Assembly (NCBI GenBank): GCA_045807945.1 | Contig: JBJMGI010000097.1 | Location: forward strand, 72,279-136,278 | Length of the DNA: 64,000 nt | Origin: CAVQGF01 sp045807945 | Lineage (GTDB): Bacteria; Acidobacteriota; Terriglobia; Terriglobales; Acidobacteriaceae | Direction: 5' to 3' | Part shown: one piece after another, positions 15,863 through 25,006 of the stretch | Layout of the letters: the number at the start of each line of letters is the position of its first letter | Position numbering within the stretch: position 1 is the stretch's first letter | Notes under the pieces: model-generated | Database searches by the model: none | The model's input: only the letters and a program-made list of their open reading frames with translations | What the model was told of the DNA's origin: nothing | Program-made: the position numbers and the translations under genes

Positions 15863-17842
15863 ATGTTAGGTCGCGACGAAAAGATCCCGCCTTCAAAGCT
15901 GACCATTGCGCAATACGCCGTCCTCGCTATCTTTTTGATCCTGGGATTTGGATTGTGGCGCCTGCAAGTCAGCGGCAATGAAAAATACCTGGCTCAGGCG
16001 GAAGGCAACAGTGTCCGTGATGTGGACGTTCTTGCGCCGCGCGGGAAAATCCTTGACCGCGAAGGGCGTGTCATCGTCGACAACTACCCTTCATTCACCG
16101 CTTTCGTGATGCGTGACCGCGTGAAGGACATCGAGCCCGATGTGGACGCCATCGCATCGGGGCTGAACGTTCCCGCGTTGCAGCTCCGCGATCGCCTGCG
16201 CAAGATCTCCAGCCGCCCGCAGTCGGAACCGTTGATCCTGAAAGAAGACCTCACGCCTGCGGATGTCGCTTTCATCGAGTCCCACCGCAATGAACTTCCC
16301 GAGCTGGAAACCATTACTGCGCATCGTCGCTTATATCCGACTAACGGATTCATGGCGCATGTTATCGGCTACGTGGGCGAGATCTCCGAAGACACACTGA
16401 ACAGCGATGCATGTTTCGATTGCCGCCCCGGGGACATGGTCGGGCAGTCCGGTCTCGAGAAGATGTACAACGATTACCTGAAGGGTAAGAACGGCAAGCG
16501 CCGCGTCGAAGTGAACAACAAGGGCAAAGTGCTGCGCGAGCTCGGGGAAGAGCCATTCACAGCAGGCAAAAACCTCAAGCTAACCGTCGATCTCGACGTC
16601 CAGATGGCTGCGGAAGAAGCGATGGAGGGGAAGAACGGGGCCATTATCGCCATGGACCCGAACAGCGGTGAGATCCTCGCCATGGTGAGCCGCCCAACGT
16701 TCGATCCAAATCAATTTGCCGTTCGTATTTCCCGGGACGATTGGAATAAGCTCATCACCGATCCTGCCAAGCCACTCTTTAATAAAGCGATCCAGGCACA
16801 ACTCGCGCCCGGTTCAGTTTTCAAGATCATCATGTCGGTCGCCGGCATGCAGGAAGGTATCGCGCAGAATCTGCACGTGAACTGCCCGGGTGGGAAGGAG
16901 TTCTACGGCCGCTTCTTCAAATGCTGGATCAGCGCCAAGCATGGCTCGCACGGTGAGGTCGGGATACAGAAGGGCATTTATCAATCCTGCGATGTCTTCT
17001 TCTACACACTTGGCGAAAAGTTAGGCATCGGTCGCATTGCAAAATACGCAATGGGCTTCGGCCTCGGCCAAAAGACCGGCATAGATCTTCCCCAGGAAGC
17101 GACGGGCGTTATGCCGTCGGAAGAGTGGAAGCTAAAAACGTTCAAGCAGAAGTGGTACGCCGGCGAGACGATTTCCGTCAGCATAGGGCAGGGCGCAGTC
17201 GCGACGACTCCGGTTCAGCTCATGCGCGCAATCTCCGCGATCGCGACCGGCGGAAATCTTCGCCGGCCACACTTTGTCAGCTACGATTCGCTTCCGGCTC
17301 CGTACAACGATAAATATCGCGAAGCGCTCGCGCGCTATCCCGAATCCGGACATTTCGATATCGACGCGCAGAATCTCGACGTGATCACCGGTGCGATGGC
17401 GGAAGTCCCTGGGCCGCTCGGGACCGCTCCTAGCGCACACCTCGAAGGGATCGAATTCGCCGGAAAAACCGGCAGCGCGCAGACGGTCAGCAACGAAGCG
17501 CGTAAATCGCTGAAGGGGGCGCAGTATAAAGACAATGCCTGGTTCGTCGGCTTCACCCCGCGCCGCAATCCGGAGATCATAGTCGCCGTCCTCTTCGAAG
17601 GTGGCGAGCACGGCCAATTCGCTGCACGCATTGCCGCGCAGGTGATCAAGGCGTACGTGGAGAAGAAGCGACGCATCCCGACTCACGTTGCACAAACGCC
17701 CGCCGCTCCCGTGGAAGTTTCTGCAATGTGGAACGCGGCCGATGATGATTCTGCCAGCGGCGAGCGTCTTGCCGGCGGAAGGTTCAACATCCAACCTGGT
17801 CTGCCGCGCAACCGCGTAACCGCCGCGCCAGGAGTCAACTGA
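15863..17842 (+). CDS. mrdA: Penicillin-binding protein 2 (peptidoglycan transpeptidase)
   Basis: 659-residue class B PBP that cross-links peptidoglycan during cell elongation. Order: a membrane anchor at residues ~12-32, a pedestal domain, and a transpeptidase domain with the active-site Ser318 in APGSVFKI, an SxD-type second motif in YQSCDVFFY, and the KTG box in FAGKTGSAQ (Lys535). The C terminus has a ~60-residue Pro/Ala-rich extension. The start follows four tandem GGAAACY heptamers. The stop overlaps the rodA start (TGATG), so the transpeptidase and its SEDS partner are coupled. Confidence 0.95.
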   Translation: MLGRDEKIPPSKLTIAQYAVLAIFLILGFGLWRLQVSGNEKYLAQAEGNSVRDVDVLAPRGKILDREGRVIVDNYPSFTAFVMRDRVKDIEPDVDAIASGLNVPALQLRDRLRKISSRPQSEPLILKEDLTPADVAFIESHRNELPELETITAHRRLYPTNGFMAHVIGYVGEISEDTLNSDACFDCRPGDMVGQSGLEKMYNDYLKGKNGKRRVEVNNKGKVLRELGEEPFTAGKNLKLTVDLDVQMAAEEAMEGKNGAIIAMDPNSGEILAMVSRPTFDPNQFAVRISRDDWNKLITDPAKPLFNKAIQAQLAPGSVFKIIMSVAGMQEGIAQNLHVNCPGGKEFYGRFFKCWISAKHGSHGEVGIQKGIYQSCDVFFYTLGEKLGIGRIAKYAMGFGLGQKTGIDLPQEATGVMPSEEWKLKTFKQKWYAGETISVSIGQGAVATTPVQLMRAISAIATGGNLRRPHFVSYDSLPAPYNDKYREALARYPESGHFDIDAQNLDVITGAMAEVPGPLGTAPSAHLEGIEFAGKTGSAQTVSNEARKSLKGAQYKDNAWFVGFTPRRNPEIIVAVLFEGGEHGQFAARIAAQVIKAYVEKKRRIPTHVAQTPAAPVEVSAMWNAADDDSASGERLAGGRFNIQPGLPRNRVTAAPGVN

Positions 17843-18936
17843 TGCGACGGTACGTCTCCTTCCGCGACTTCGATTGGACGCTCCTGCTGTTCGTCCTTCT
17901 TATCTGCGCCGTCGGAGTGGTACAGATCTACAGTGCAACACTGAATACGAAGTTCGCCGGCGCTCACGTCAAGCAGATTTACTGGATCCTCGGTGGCCTC
18001 GCCGCCATGTTCATCATGAGCAGGGTGAATTATCAGACGCTCGTCGACAACGTGCACTGGTTTTACGGAGTCGCCTTCCTTTCTCTTGTGGCCGTGCTGG
18101 TTGTCGGGACCCGCTACCTTGGCGCGAAGCGGTGGATCAAGCTACCGGGCGGCGTACATTTCCAGCCATCGGAATGGGTGAAGCTGGTCTTGATCCTATT
18201 AATGGCGAAGTTCTTCCACGAGCTCCGTCACCGCGAGACCAATTTCGTCGACATCGCCAAAGCTGCTCTGCTCGGAGCGGTGCCCATGCTTCTGGTCCTG
18301 CGCCAGCCCGACCTCGGTACCGCGCTGACGTACACGCCCATCATCATCATGGCGTTGTTCCTTGGGGGCCTCCAATTCAAACACGCGGTGGTGATCGTGG
18401 CGATTGCAGCAGCTCTTGTCGTCCCCGTTTGGCGCTACGGCCTTAAGGACTATCAGAAGCACCGGCTCACCACTTTCATGAACCCGGAAGCCGATTCCCA
18501 GGGCAAGGGCTATCAGGGCGAGCAGTCGAAGATTGCCGTGGGCGCCGGCGGTATTTGGGGTAAGGGGCTGGCGAAGGGAACCCAGACGCAGAACTCGTTC
18601 CTACCCATCCCCCAAACGGACTTCATTTTCGCTACTCTGGCGGAAGAACAAGGGTTTGTAGGCGCGGTAGGGGTGCTACTGCTATACTTTGTGGTGCTGA
18701 TGCGCTTGATCGCGAACGCGCAGACCGCGCCTGACCGGGCCGGAGCTTTCGTGATTATGGGTGTGGTTGCGGTACTTACCTTCCATATCCTGGTGAACGT
18801 CGGCATGGTGGTGGGATTTATGCCCGTCACCGGGATCCCGCTACCGCTGTTGAGCTACGGGGGGTCCTCGATCCTGTTTACCTTCCTGGCGCTGGGGATC
18901 GTTATGAACATCCGCATGCGCAGGTTTGTGAATTAG
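17842..18936 (+). CDS. rodA: Rod-shape SEDS glycosyltransferase RodA
   Basis: 364-residue polytopic protein that polymerises lipid II into glycan strands together with PBP2. SEDS landmarks are present: GARYLG-like TRYLGAKRWIKLPGGVHFQP near residue 90, the loop LRQPDLGTALTY with the catalytic Asp near residue 155, and the C-terminal GFMPVTGIPLPLLSYGGSS. About ten membrane helices are evident. It overlaps mrdA by one base and ends the elongasome block. The next gene starts 365 bases on. Confidence 0.95.
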   Translation: MRRYVSFRDFDWTLLLFVLLICAVGVVQIYSATLNTKFAGAHVKQIYWILGGLAAMFIMSRVNYQTLVDNVHWFYGVAFLSLVAVLVVGTRYLGAKRWIKLPGGVHFQPSEWVKLVLILLMAKFFHELRHRETNFVDIAKAALLGAVPMLLVLRQPDLGTALTYTPIIIMALFLGGLQFKHAVVIVAIAAALVVPVWRYGLKDYQKHRLTTFMNPEADSQGKGYQGEQSKIAVGAGGIWGKGLAKGTQTQNSFLPIPQTDFIFATLAEEQGFVGAVGVLLLYFVVLMRLIANAQTAPDRAGAFVIMGVVAVLTFHILVNVGMVVGFMPVTGIPLPLLSYGGSSILFTFLALGIVMNIRMRRFVN

Positions 18937-19301
18937 ACTCGTTCGCAGGTCTTTAAATTTGCGGACCAACAAGATTAAAGAAGTGAACCGCCGCCGGGTC
19001 GCATGACGGACGTTGCGGCGAACAAAATACAGAGAGCCGGCCGAAGCAGGAGGCCGGAGAGCTACGAAAGCGAAAGCGCTCCGAAGCAGGTAACGGCCCC
19101 GTCCCCAGGACAGGGTGGCCACAAACTTCGTTCTAGCGCGCGATAGGTGTCAAGATTCCGATCTCCACACAAAGAATCCCACTGTTGAACCTCACGGGCT
19201 TACCACGTCCGCAGGGGAACATCCGCACTCGCCTGGACTCGCTCCTCCACTCCTCACTACTTCGCCGGTAGCTTCTCCTCAGCGGGAAGCCCGGAGAAAA
19301 C
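18937..19301 (+). other. 365-bp structured leader upstream of RNase E/G
   Basis: No open frame or tRNA is visible. Several stems can form: CGCCGC / GCGGCG (around 18990-19020), CCGGCC / GGCCGG with a nine-base loop (around 19038-19058), AGCG-AAAG-CGCT near 19072, and a GTCC / GGAC hairpin near 19100. The 10-mer CCGAAGCAGG occurs twice, in the loop of the second stem and about 40 bases later. A Shine-Dalgarno site (GGAGAAAA) precedes the ATG at 19302. The region may be a 5' untranslated leader, possibly for autoregulation by RNase cleavage. Confidence 0.45.
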
Positions 19302-22175
19302 ATGTCAAAAGAATTATTTGTCTCTTCTACTCCGCACGAGACCAAGGTTGCGATCGTAGAAGAAGACCAGTTAGCAGAAATCTATTTCGAACGCGAGAAT
19401 GAGTACACCCTCGCGGGTTCCATCTACAAAGGCAAAGTGACGCGCGTGCTTCCCGGCATGCAATCGGCATTCGTCGAGATCGGACTCGAGCGCGACGCCT
19501 TCCTGTACGTAACAGACTTCGTTGAGCCGCAGGAAGAAGACGGCGAGATCGAGACGATTCCGCACGGCGAAGAGCCACAGGCACGCGAAGAACCGGCCGC
19601 CGAGCTCCCGGGCGAGTCTCGCAGTCGTGGCCGCCGGGGACGTGGCGATCGGGGGCGTCGCCCGCAGCAGCCCCAGCACCAGCAGCCGGCACACGAAGAA
19701 GCATCAGCAACTCCCGAAAACGGTGATAGCGCTCCATTCGTCATCTCGAACGACTTCGACGAGAGCGACTCCAGCGAGTTGACCGAAGCCATCAGTGAGT
19801 CTGGCGCCGAAGCCGATGGAAACTCGGAAGAGCAGGCACCACAGCGAACCCAACGCCCGTCTGAAGGACAAGATGACGGGCCGCGCCGTTGGCGTGGACG
19901 CCGTCGTCGTGGCGGACGCCGTGGCCGTGGGGAACGCGATGAGCGTCCGGCGGCTCCGCAAGCTTCACATCAAGAGACGCCGCGCGCAGAAGCGCCGCGG
20001 CAGGAAGCTCCGCCGCAACGCAGCTATCAGCCTATCATTCTGCCCGGCGAGTCGCTTTCCAAATACCGTCGCCAGCAACAGCAGCCAGAACAGCAACAAC
20101 ATCGACAACAGCAACAACAATCATCGAGCGAGGCAGCCCCGCCGATCACCGAAGCGTTCACTCCCGAAGAGCTCGGGCACACCGCGCCGCGGTTCGATCA
20201 TCAGGAAGGCCAATCGCATCGCGGATCGCACGAATCCTTGGTTGATCCGGTCGGACGCGTGCTTCTGAACGCAGAGGAGCACGAAGCTCGCATGGCAGCT
20301 TCAGCGGGCACCGCGCCGTACCGGCACCAGCAGGAAAGCAGCGAGCAACAGCCGGGGCGCGACGAACGTCATCAGCAGCGCAACGAACAGCACGAGGAGC
20401 AGAACGAGCAGGCCTTCCGCTCCCACGCCTTCGGCGCCGGCGCCATGGAAGAGGAGCAGATCGAGGAAGAAGAAGAGGCCGAAACGGCCGGTTCCTTCAT
20501 GCAGGAGATGGAAGAAGAAGGGTACGAGGAACTCGAAGAAGAGACGCTCGACCGCACTCCCGCTGCTGCTGCGCACACGGAGCATGCCCAACCTTCTCAG
20601 GGTGACGAAACGGCCGATGTCACTGAAGCAGTCCGCGACTCCGAAGTCGAGGAGACCACCGGAAGCTACGGCGCTGAAGGGATGGAAGAGGACGACTCCG
20701 ACTCTGAATCAGACGCTGAAGAACACTTCGAAGAACCCGAGGAGATGGTAAGCGCAGCCGGAGAAGAATCCGAAGGCGACAACATCGGCAACCAGTCTGA
20801 CGAGAACAACGAAGGCCGCGCTGAAGTTCGCGGACCCAGCGGATACTCACCGCGCGTCGCGCCGGAACGTGCGCGTCGCGGCGGACGCGACAATCGCCGA
20901 GGTGGACGCGGCCGCTTCCAAAAAGGCGGCGGTGCCGGTGGACCGCGCGGACGTCGCAACTTCCGCATGCCGCTTCCGCAGATCGGCGATCTTTTGAAAG
21001 AAGGACAGGAGATCCTGGTACAGATCGCAAAAGAACCGATCGGCAAAAAGGGCGCACGAATCACTAGTCACATCGCGCTGCCTGGCCGCTACCTGGTCTA
21101 CATGCCAACCGTGAACCACAACGGCGTGTCGCGCAAGATCAGCTCTGAGGAAGAACGCCAGCGCCTCAAGCGGATCATCAACAGCGAACGTGAGAACCAG
21201 ACCGGCGGATTCATCGTGCGCACGGCTGCGGAACACGTGAGCGAAGAAGACCTGCGTAACGATATCCGCTTCCTGCTGAACCTGTGGCACGAGATCAAGG
21301 GCCGCGCAGAAAGTAGCAAGGCGCCGGCATTGATCTACCACGATTTGAATTTGGTCGAACGCATTCTGCGCGACCAGGTGTCGGGCAGCTTCTCGCATAT
21401 CTGGGTCGACACGGAAGCCGAGTACGAGCGCGTGCTGCGCTTCGTCAGCCGCTTCCAGCCCACGCTTGTAAAGCGCGTGAAGCTCTATACAAAAGAGACT
21501 CCATTATTCGAGCAGTTCAATATCCAGGACGAGATCAACAAGGCCCTGAAATCGAAGGTCTGGCTGAAGTCCGGTGGATACATCGTGATCAACCAGACGG
21601 AAGCGCTGGTCGCAATCGATATCAACACCGGCAAGTACGTCGGCAAGACGCAACGCCTCGAAGACACCATCGTCAAAACGAACGTCGATGCGATCAAAGA
21701 GATCGTCCGCCAGATCCGTCTCCGCGACCTCGGCGGCATCATCGTAATCGACTTCATCGACATGGACGAGCGCCGCAATCGCCAGAAGGTCATGCAGGAG
21801 CTCGAACTCGCGTTGAAGGCGGACCGCGCTCCTTCAAAGGTGCTTCAGTTCAATGATTTCGGACTTGTCGCGATCACGCGCAAACGCGTGAAGCAATCGC
21901 TCGAGCGCACACTCGGCGCCCCGTGCACGTACTGCACCGGCACCGGCCTGATCAAATCCGTTACCACTGTGGCGAATGAGATCTACGTCGAGATGCGCAA
22001 GATGACGAAGCATCTTGAAGGGAAAGATGTGATCGTGCGCGTGAACCCGGAAGTCGCGAAAGCGCTGAAGGCTAACAATGCGCGCTGGCTGTCAGACATG
22101 GAAGAGCTCACCGGCCGCAACATCATCGTGAAGAGCGATGTAACGTTGCACCAGGAGCAGTTCGACATCCACTAA
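19302..22175 (+). CDS. rng: Ribonuclease E/G family endoribonuclease with giant S1 insert
   Basis: 957 residues. The N-terminal half of the S1 domain is at residues ~36-76 (GSIYKGKVTRVLPGMQSAFV). The fold then breaks for about 475 low-complexity residues rich in Arg/Gly, Gln and Glu, and resumes near 557 (QIGDLLKEGQEILVQIAKEP). The catalytic core carries the Mg-binding aspartates in ALVAIDINTGKYVG (about 773) and GGIIVIDFIDMDER (about 816). The zinc-link cysteines are in CTYCTGTG (about 874). It processes and degrades RNA. The core is RNase G-like because no C-terminal degradosome scaffold follows; the disordered scaffold is internal instead. Confidence 0.93.
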   Translation: MSKELFVSSTPHETKVAIVEEDQLAEIYFERENEYTLAGSIYKGKVTRVLPGMQSAFVEIGLERDAFLYVTDFVEPQEEDGEIETIPHGEEPQAREEPAAELPGESRSRGRRGRGDRGRRPQQPQHQQPAHEEASATPENGDSAPFVISNDFDESDSSELTEAISESGAEADGNSEEQAPQRTQRPSEGQDDGPRRWRGRRRRGGRRGRGERDERPAAPQASHQETPRAEAPRQEAPPQRSYQPIILPGESLSKYRRQQQQPEQQQHRQQQQQSSSEAAPPITEAFTPEELGHTAPRFDHQEGQSHRGSHESLVDPVGRVLLNAEEHEARMAASAGTAPYRHQQESSEQQPGRDERHQQRNEQHEEQNEQAFRSHAFGAGAMEEEQIEEEEEAETAGSFMQEMEEEGYEELEEETLDRTPAAAAHTEHAQPSQGDETADVTEAVRDSEVEETTGSYGAEGMEEDDSDSESDAEEHFEEPEEMVSAAGEESEGDNIGNQSDENNEGRAEVRGPSGYSPRVAPERARRGGRDNRRGGRGRFQKGGGAGGPRGRRNFRMPLPQIGDLLKEGQEILVQIAKEPIGKKGARITSHIALPGRYLVYMPTVNHNGVSRKISSEEERQRLKRIINSERENQTGGFIVRTAAEHVSEEDLRNDIRFLLNLWHEIKGRAESSKAPALIYHDLNLVERILRDQVSGSFSHIWVDTEAEYERVLRFVSRFQPTLVKRVKLYTKETPLFEQFNIQDEINKALKSKVWLKSGGYIVINQTEALVAIDINTGKYVGKTQRLEDTIVKTNVDAIKEIVRQIRLRDLGGIIVIDFIDMDERRNRQKVMQELELALKADRAPSKVLQFNDFGLVAITRKRVKQSLERTLGAPCTYCTGTGLIKSVTTVANEIYVEMRKMTKHLEGKDVIVRVNPEVAKALKANNARWLSDMEELTGRNIIVKSDVTLHQEQFDIH

Positions 22176-22191
22176 AGGCAACTTTGTTCAA

Positions 22192-22215
22192 AACCTCCCG
22201 CCACGGCGGGAGGTT
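22192..22215. terminator. Terminator after the RNase E/G gene
   Basis: Inverted repeat AACCTCCCGCC / GGCGGGAGGTT followed by a T run (to 22218), 16 bases after the rng stop. The rimI-like gene ends from the other side at 22220, so the stem may serve both. Confidence 0.9.
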
Positions 22216-22219
22216 TTTG

Positions 22220-22708
22220 TTACAGCTTCTTTCCCATCATGAAGGCGTCGAGCTGTCCCATGTAGTAACGGGGGATCGTCCGCAGCACGCTGTAACCATG
22301 TTTCTTGTAAAAGCGGATCGCGGAATCGTTATCCACACCTGTTTCGAGCAGTACGGTTCGGCAGCCGGCTTCCTTCAGTCGCTTTTCCGCCGAGGCAAGC
22401 AGCTCACTTCCGATGCCAGCTCTGCGCCAGCGGGCCACAACGTCAATCGTGATCACGTGTCCGACGGATTCTGCTGCGGGGGCGGTAAGCTTTTTTGCGG
22501 GAGGAGCTTTTCTTCGCACCTTCGCTATGTCCGCGAGCACAAATCCCGCCACTTGCCCCTCGCGTTCGCTCACGACCGTGAACGCCTGCGGACGCCGCAT
22601 GTACCACTGCAATTCTTCGCGAGAGTAGGCGATGCCGGGTAGGAAGCAGCTCTGGTCTATTTGCCAGAGCTGTTCAAATTCTGCCTCGGAGGCGGTGCGG
22701 ATCGCCAT
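22220..22708 (-). CDS. rimI: GNAT N-acetyltransferase, RimI-like
   Basis: 162-residue GNAT domain protein. The acetyl-CoA loop is in RWRRAGIGSELLASAEKRL (about residues 93-111), and the C-terminal half has NDSAIRFYKKHGYSVL, typical of RimI and its relatives that acetylate protein N termini. The N-terminal FEQLWQIDQSCFLPGIAYSREEL block (about residues 10-32) also fits RimI. No ribosomal protein or tsaB gene is adjacent, so the exact substrate is uncertain. A TAGAAT hexamer lies six bases before the ATG with no ribosome-binding site, suggesting a leaderless mRNA. Confidence 0.82.
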   Translation of the reverse strand: MAIRTASEAEFEQLWQIDQSCFLPGIAYSREELQWYMRRPQAFTVVSEREGQVAGFVLADIAKVRRKAPPAKKLTAPAAESVGHVITIDVVARWRRAGIGSELLASAEKRLKEAGCRTVLLETGVDNDSAIRFYKKHGYSVLRTIPRYYMGQLDAFMMGKKL

Positions 22709-22714
22709 CCATCG

Positions 22715-22720
22715 ATTCTA
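22715..22720 (-). promoter_or_regulatory. -10 hexamer six bases before the rimI-like start
   Basis: On the minus strand TAGAAT is followed by six bases and then ATG. With usual spacing to the +1 site, transcription would begin at or next to the start codon. Confidence 0.55.
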
Positions 22721-22726
22721 TTGCAG

Positions 22727-24973
22727 CTATCGGCTGAGCGCTTCTGCGTCCGAGGTACGCCCCGCCTTGCGGTAGGCCTCCGCAAGATGCTGCCGCAATT
22801 CTGCTACGGGAGCGTCGTCGATATGTTGCGCGCGCTGATATCCCAGCGCATTCTCCAGGATCACGATTGCCTGGTTATACTCGCGACGTTGTAGATATAC
22901 GTAACCGAGCGTGTCCATCACACCCAGATCGCGCGGCAGGGTTTGATGCGCGAACTGCGCCAGCTCCAGCGCGCGGTCAAGATTGATGGAACGTTGCGCG
23001 TAGATCCACGCAAGATTGTTCGCCGTCACGCCGGAGTTCTCGCCGTGGTGCAGCGCGGATTCGAAGCTCCGGGTCGCGGATTGAACGTCGTCTCGGCGCA
23101 GGGCCTGGTCGCCTTCCAGCAGCTCAGCCCAGCTTCGGTTCGCTTCCGCAATGGCCCGTTGTGCGGCTTCTGTGTTGCCGGAATCCAGGTAGCTTCGTGC
23201 CAGCGCAGTCAGCGCGGCCGAACGTTGTGGATCAATATCAGCGGCGGCGCGCAAGCAACGCTGCGCATCGCTATACCAGCCGTTCTGGGCGAATAGACGT
23301 CCGGCAGTTTCCATCAGCGTCGCGGAACTCGGGGGATTGCTGGCCACGCGTTCCATCCGCAGCAGCATCGGGCGCGTGATCTGGCCGAAGCGATAAACGT
23401 TTACCAGTCCCTCTATGGCCTCCTGCGATGCTGGAGCAAGCACCACGGCCTGCTGATATTCGATCAACGCGCTGGCAACGTTGTGCGTCTCCGCATCGAT
23501 CGCGCCCTGGATGCAGTGCGCCTCGGCGGAGGATGCATCCACCGCGAGCGCGCGCCGGGCCATCATTATTGCCGGCAAATATCGCTTTTGTGCCGCGAGG
23601 ATTCGAGCATAGAGCAGAAGTCCACGCAGATTTGCAGGCTCGCTGCGCACTACGAAGGCCGCGTGGATCTCGGCCGCGTCCGGGTTGCCGTCCGCCAGCG
23701 CCTGCTCCGCTGCCTGCAGTCGAGCCGGTATGAAGCCTGGATCTTTGCTGACCGCAGCATCCGTCTCCGATTTCGCTGTTGCAACATCGCCACCGCGGGC
23801 ACTCGCTGCTGCGAGCAGATAGTGTGCCGCCGCCGACTCGGATGAGAGCGCGACAGCCGAGCGTGCCTGCGCGAGCGCCGAAGTGGTGTCACCTTCGACG
23901 AGAGCGATTTCCGCACCGAGAATCTGTGCGGTTGTCGGATCGAAGAATGTCGCGAACTGTTGCAGGTGCAAGCGCGCAGGAAAGATGTGATCAGGCGTCG
24001 CGCTAGCAGATTGGAGGTCCGCCTCGATGATGCGTGCAGCCAATGCGGCGTACTGTTGCTTGATCTCGGCGCTCGGTTCGGTTGTGCCGAGGGAGTTCGT
24101 GAGCTTCGCCAACGCCGAGCGGTACTGCTCTCCAGCTTGGGTTGCGTTTCCCGCGTTCAGCTTGTAATCGGCAACTTCAGACGTATTGCTTCCGCGGATC
24201 GCGTCGATGTGCGCAAGCACATCTGCCGATTCCTTAAGCCGTGAAGTCCGCTGCAGAAACTGCGCCAGTCGCAGATTGGTCTCGGCAGAGTTGTCGGAGG
24301 CGATAGCGAGACGATAGTTCTGCTCGGCAGCGGCATTGTCGCCTTGTTCCTCAGCCATTCGCGCGAGCGAGACGCGAAGGCGCGCATCCTTTGGACTCTT
24401 CTCCGCCGTCTGCAGCAGGAGCGTATGGGCTTCTTCGTCACGTCCTTGGGCGCGGTAAAGGTCTGCAACTATGATGGCGACGTCGCCGCGCTCCGGGCGA
24501 AGATCCAGGACGCGCTGCAGGATCGGCATTGCTTCCTGCACTCGATCCTGCGCTAGCGCCGCAATACCCATGATCGCGAGCGCGTCTGCGTTGCCCGGCT
24601 CAAGCCGAAAGACGATGCCTGCTTCCTGCCCGGCACGGTCAGGAGAATTGCCCACTAACAAGAGGTTCGCTGCGCGAAGATGCGCACGGGCATTTTGGGG
24701 ATTGAGCTGGGTCGCTCGCTCATAGTCCTCAAATGCAGCTTGCGGATCCTTCAGCGCCAACTTCAGATCGCCTCGGCTGACGAGCGCGTCCGCAAGAAAG
24801 CGGGGCGTGCGGTCGGACGAATGTTCGATCACGCGCGTGTACAGCCGCATCGCCTGCGCGGGATCTTTGTGTTCCAAACTTTGTGCGCGTTGATAAAGTT
24901 TTTCCGGGGACGCGCAGCCAGCAATGAGGAGACAGGCAAGGGGAACAAGAGGTCCTAAACGCCGCAGGTACAT
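22727..24973 (-). CDS. Large TPR-repeat lipoprotein
   Basis: 748 residues. A lipoprotein signal ends in LIAGC with Cys20 as the lipidation site. The rest is almost entirely tetratricopeptide repeats, recognisable by pairs such as AMRLYTRVIEHSSDRTPRFL and PQAAFEDYERATQLNPQNAR near the N terminus and VMDTLGYVYLQRREYNQAIV near residue 690. It resembles PEP-CTERM/PrsT-type or BamD-like TPR scaffolds only in general form. It probably sits on a periplasmic membrane face and assembles partners. The partner is unknown and neighbours (rimI, rlmN) give no hint. Confidence 0.82.
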   Translation of the reverse strand: MYLRRLGPLVPLACLLIAGCASPEKLYQRAQSLEHKDPAQAMRLYTRVIEHSSDRTPRFLADALVSRGDLKLALKDPQAAFEDYERATQLNPQNARAHLRAANLLLVGNSPDRAGQEAGIVFRLEPGNADALAIMGIAALAQDRVQEAMPILQRVLDLRPERGDVAIIVADLYRAQGRDEEAHTLLLQTAEKSPKDARLRVSLARMAEEQGDNAAAEQNYRLAIASDNSAETNLRLAQFLQRTSRLKESADVLAHIDAIRGSNTSEVADYKLNAGNATQAGEQYRSALAKLTNSLGTTEPSAEIKQQYAALAARIIEADLQSASATPDHIFPARLHLQQFATFFDPTTAQILGAEIALVEGDTTSALAQARSAVALSSESAAAHYLLAAASARGGDVATAKSETDAAVSKDPGFIPARLQAAEQALADGNPDAAEIHAAFVVRSEPANLRGLLLYARILAAQKRYLPAIMMARRALAVDASSAEAHCIQGAIDAETHNVASALIEYQQAVVLAPASQEAIEGLVNVYRFGQITRPMLLRMERVASNPPSSATLMETAGRLFAQNGWYSDAQRCLRAAADIDPQRSAALTALARSYLDSGNTEAAQRAIAEANRSWAELLEGDQALRRDDVQSATRSFESALHHGENSGVTANNLAWIYAQRSINLDRALELAQFAHQTLPRDLGVMDTLGYVYLQRREYNQAIVILENALGYQRAQHIDDAPVAELRQHLAEAYRKAGRTSDAEALSR

Positions 24974-25006
24974 GCGAATAGGATGTTTGCGCAGAAGGCG
25001 CAGATG

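Noticed and set aside
18937..19301. Known ncRNA (RNase P, SRP, tmRNA or 6S) between rodA and the RNase E/G gene
   Set aside because: The conserved core sequences of these RNAs are absent; only generic stems are seen.
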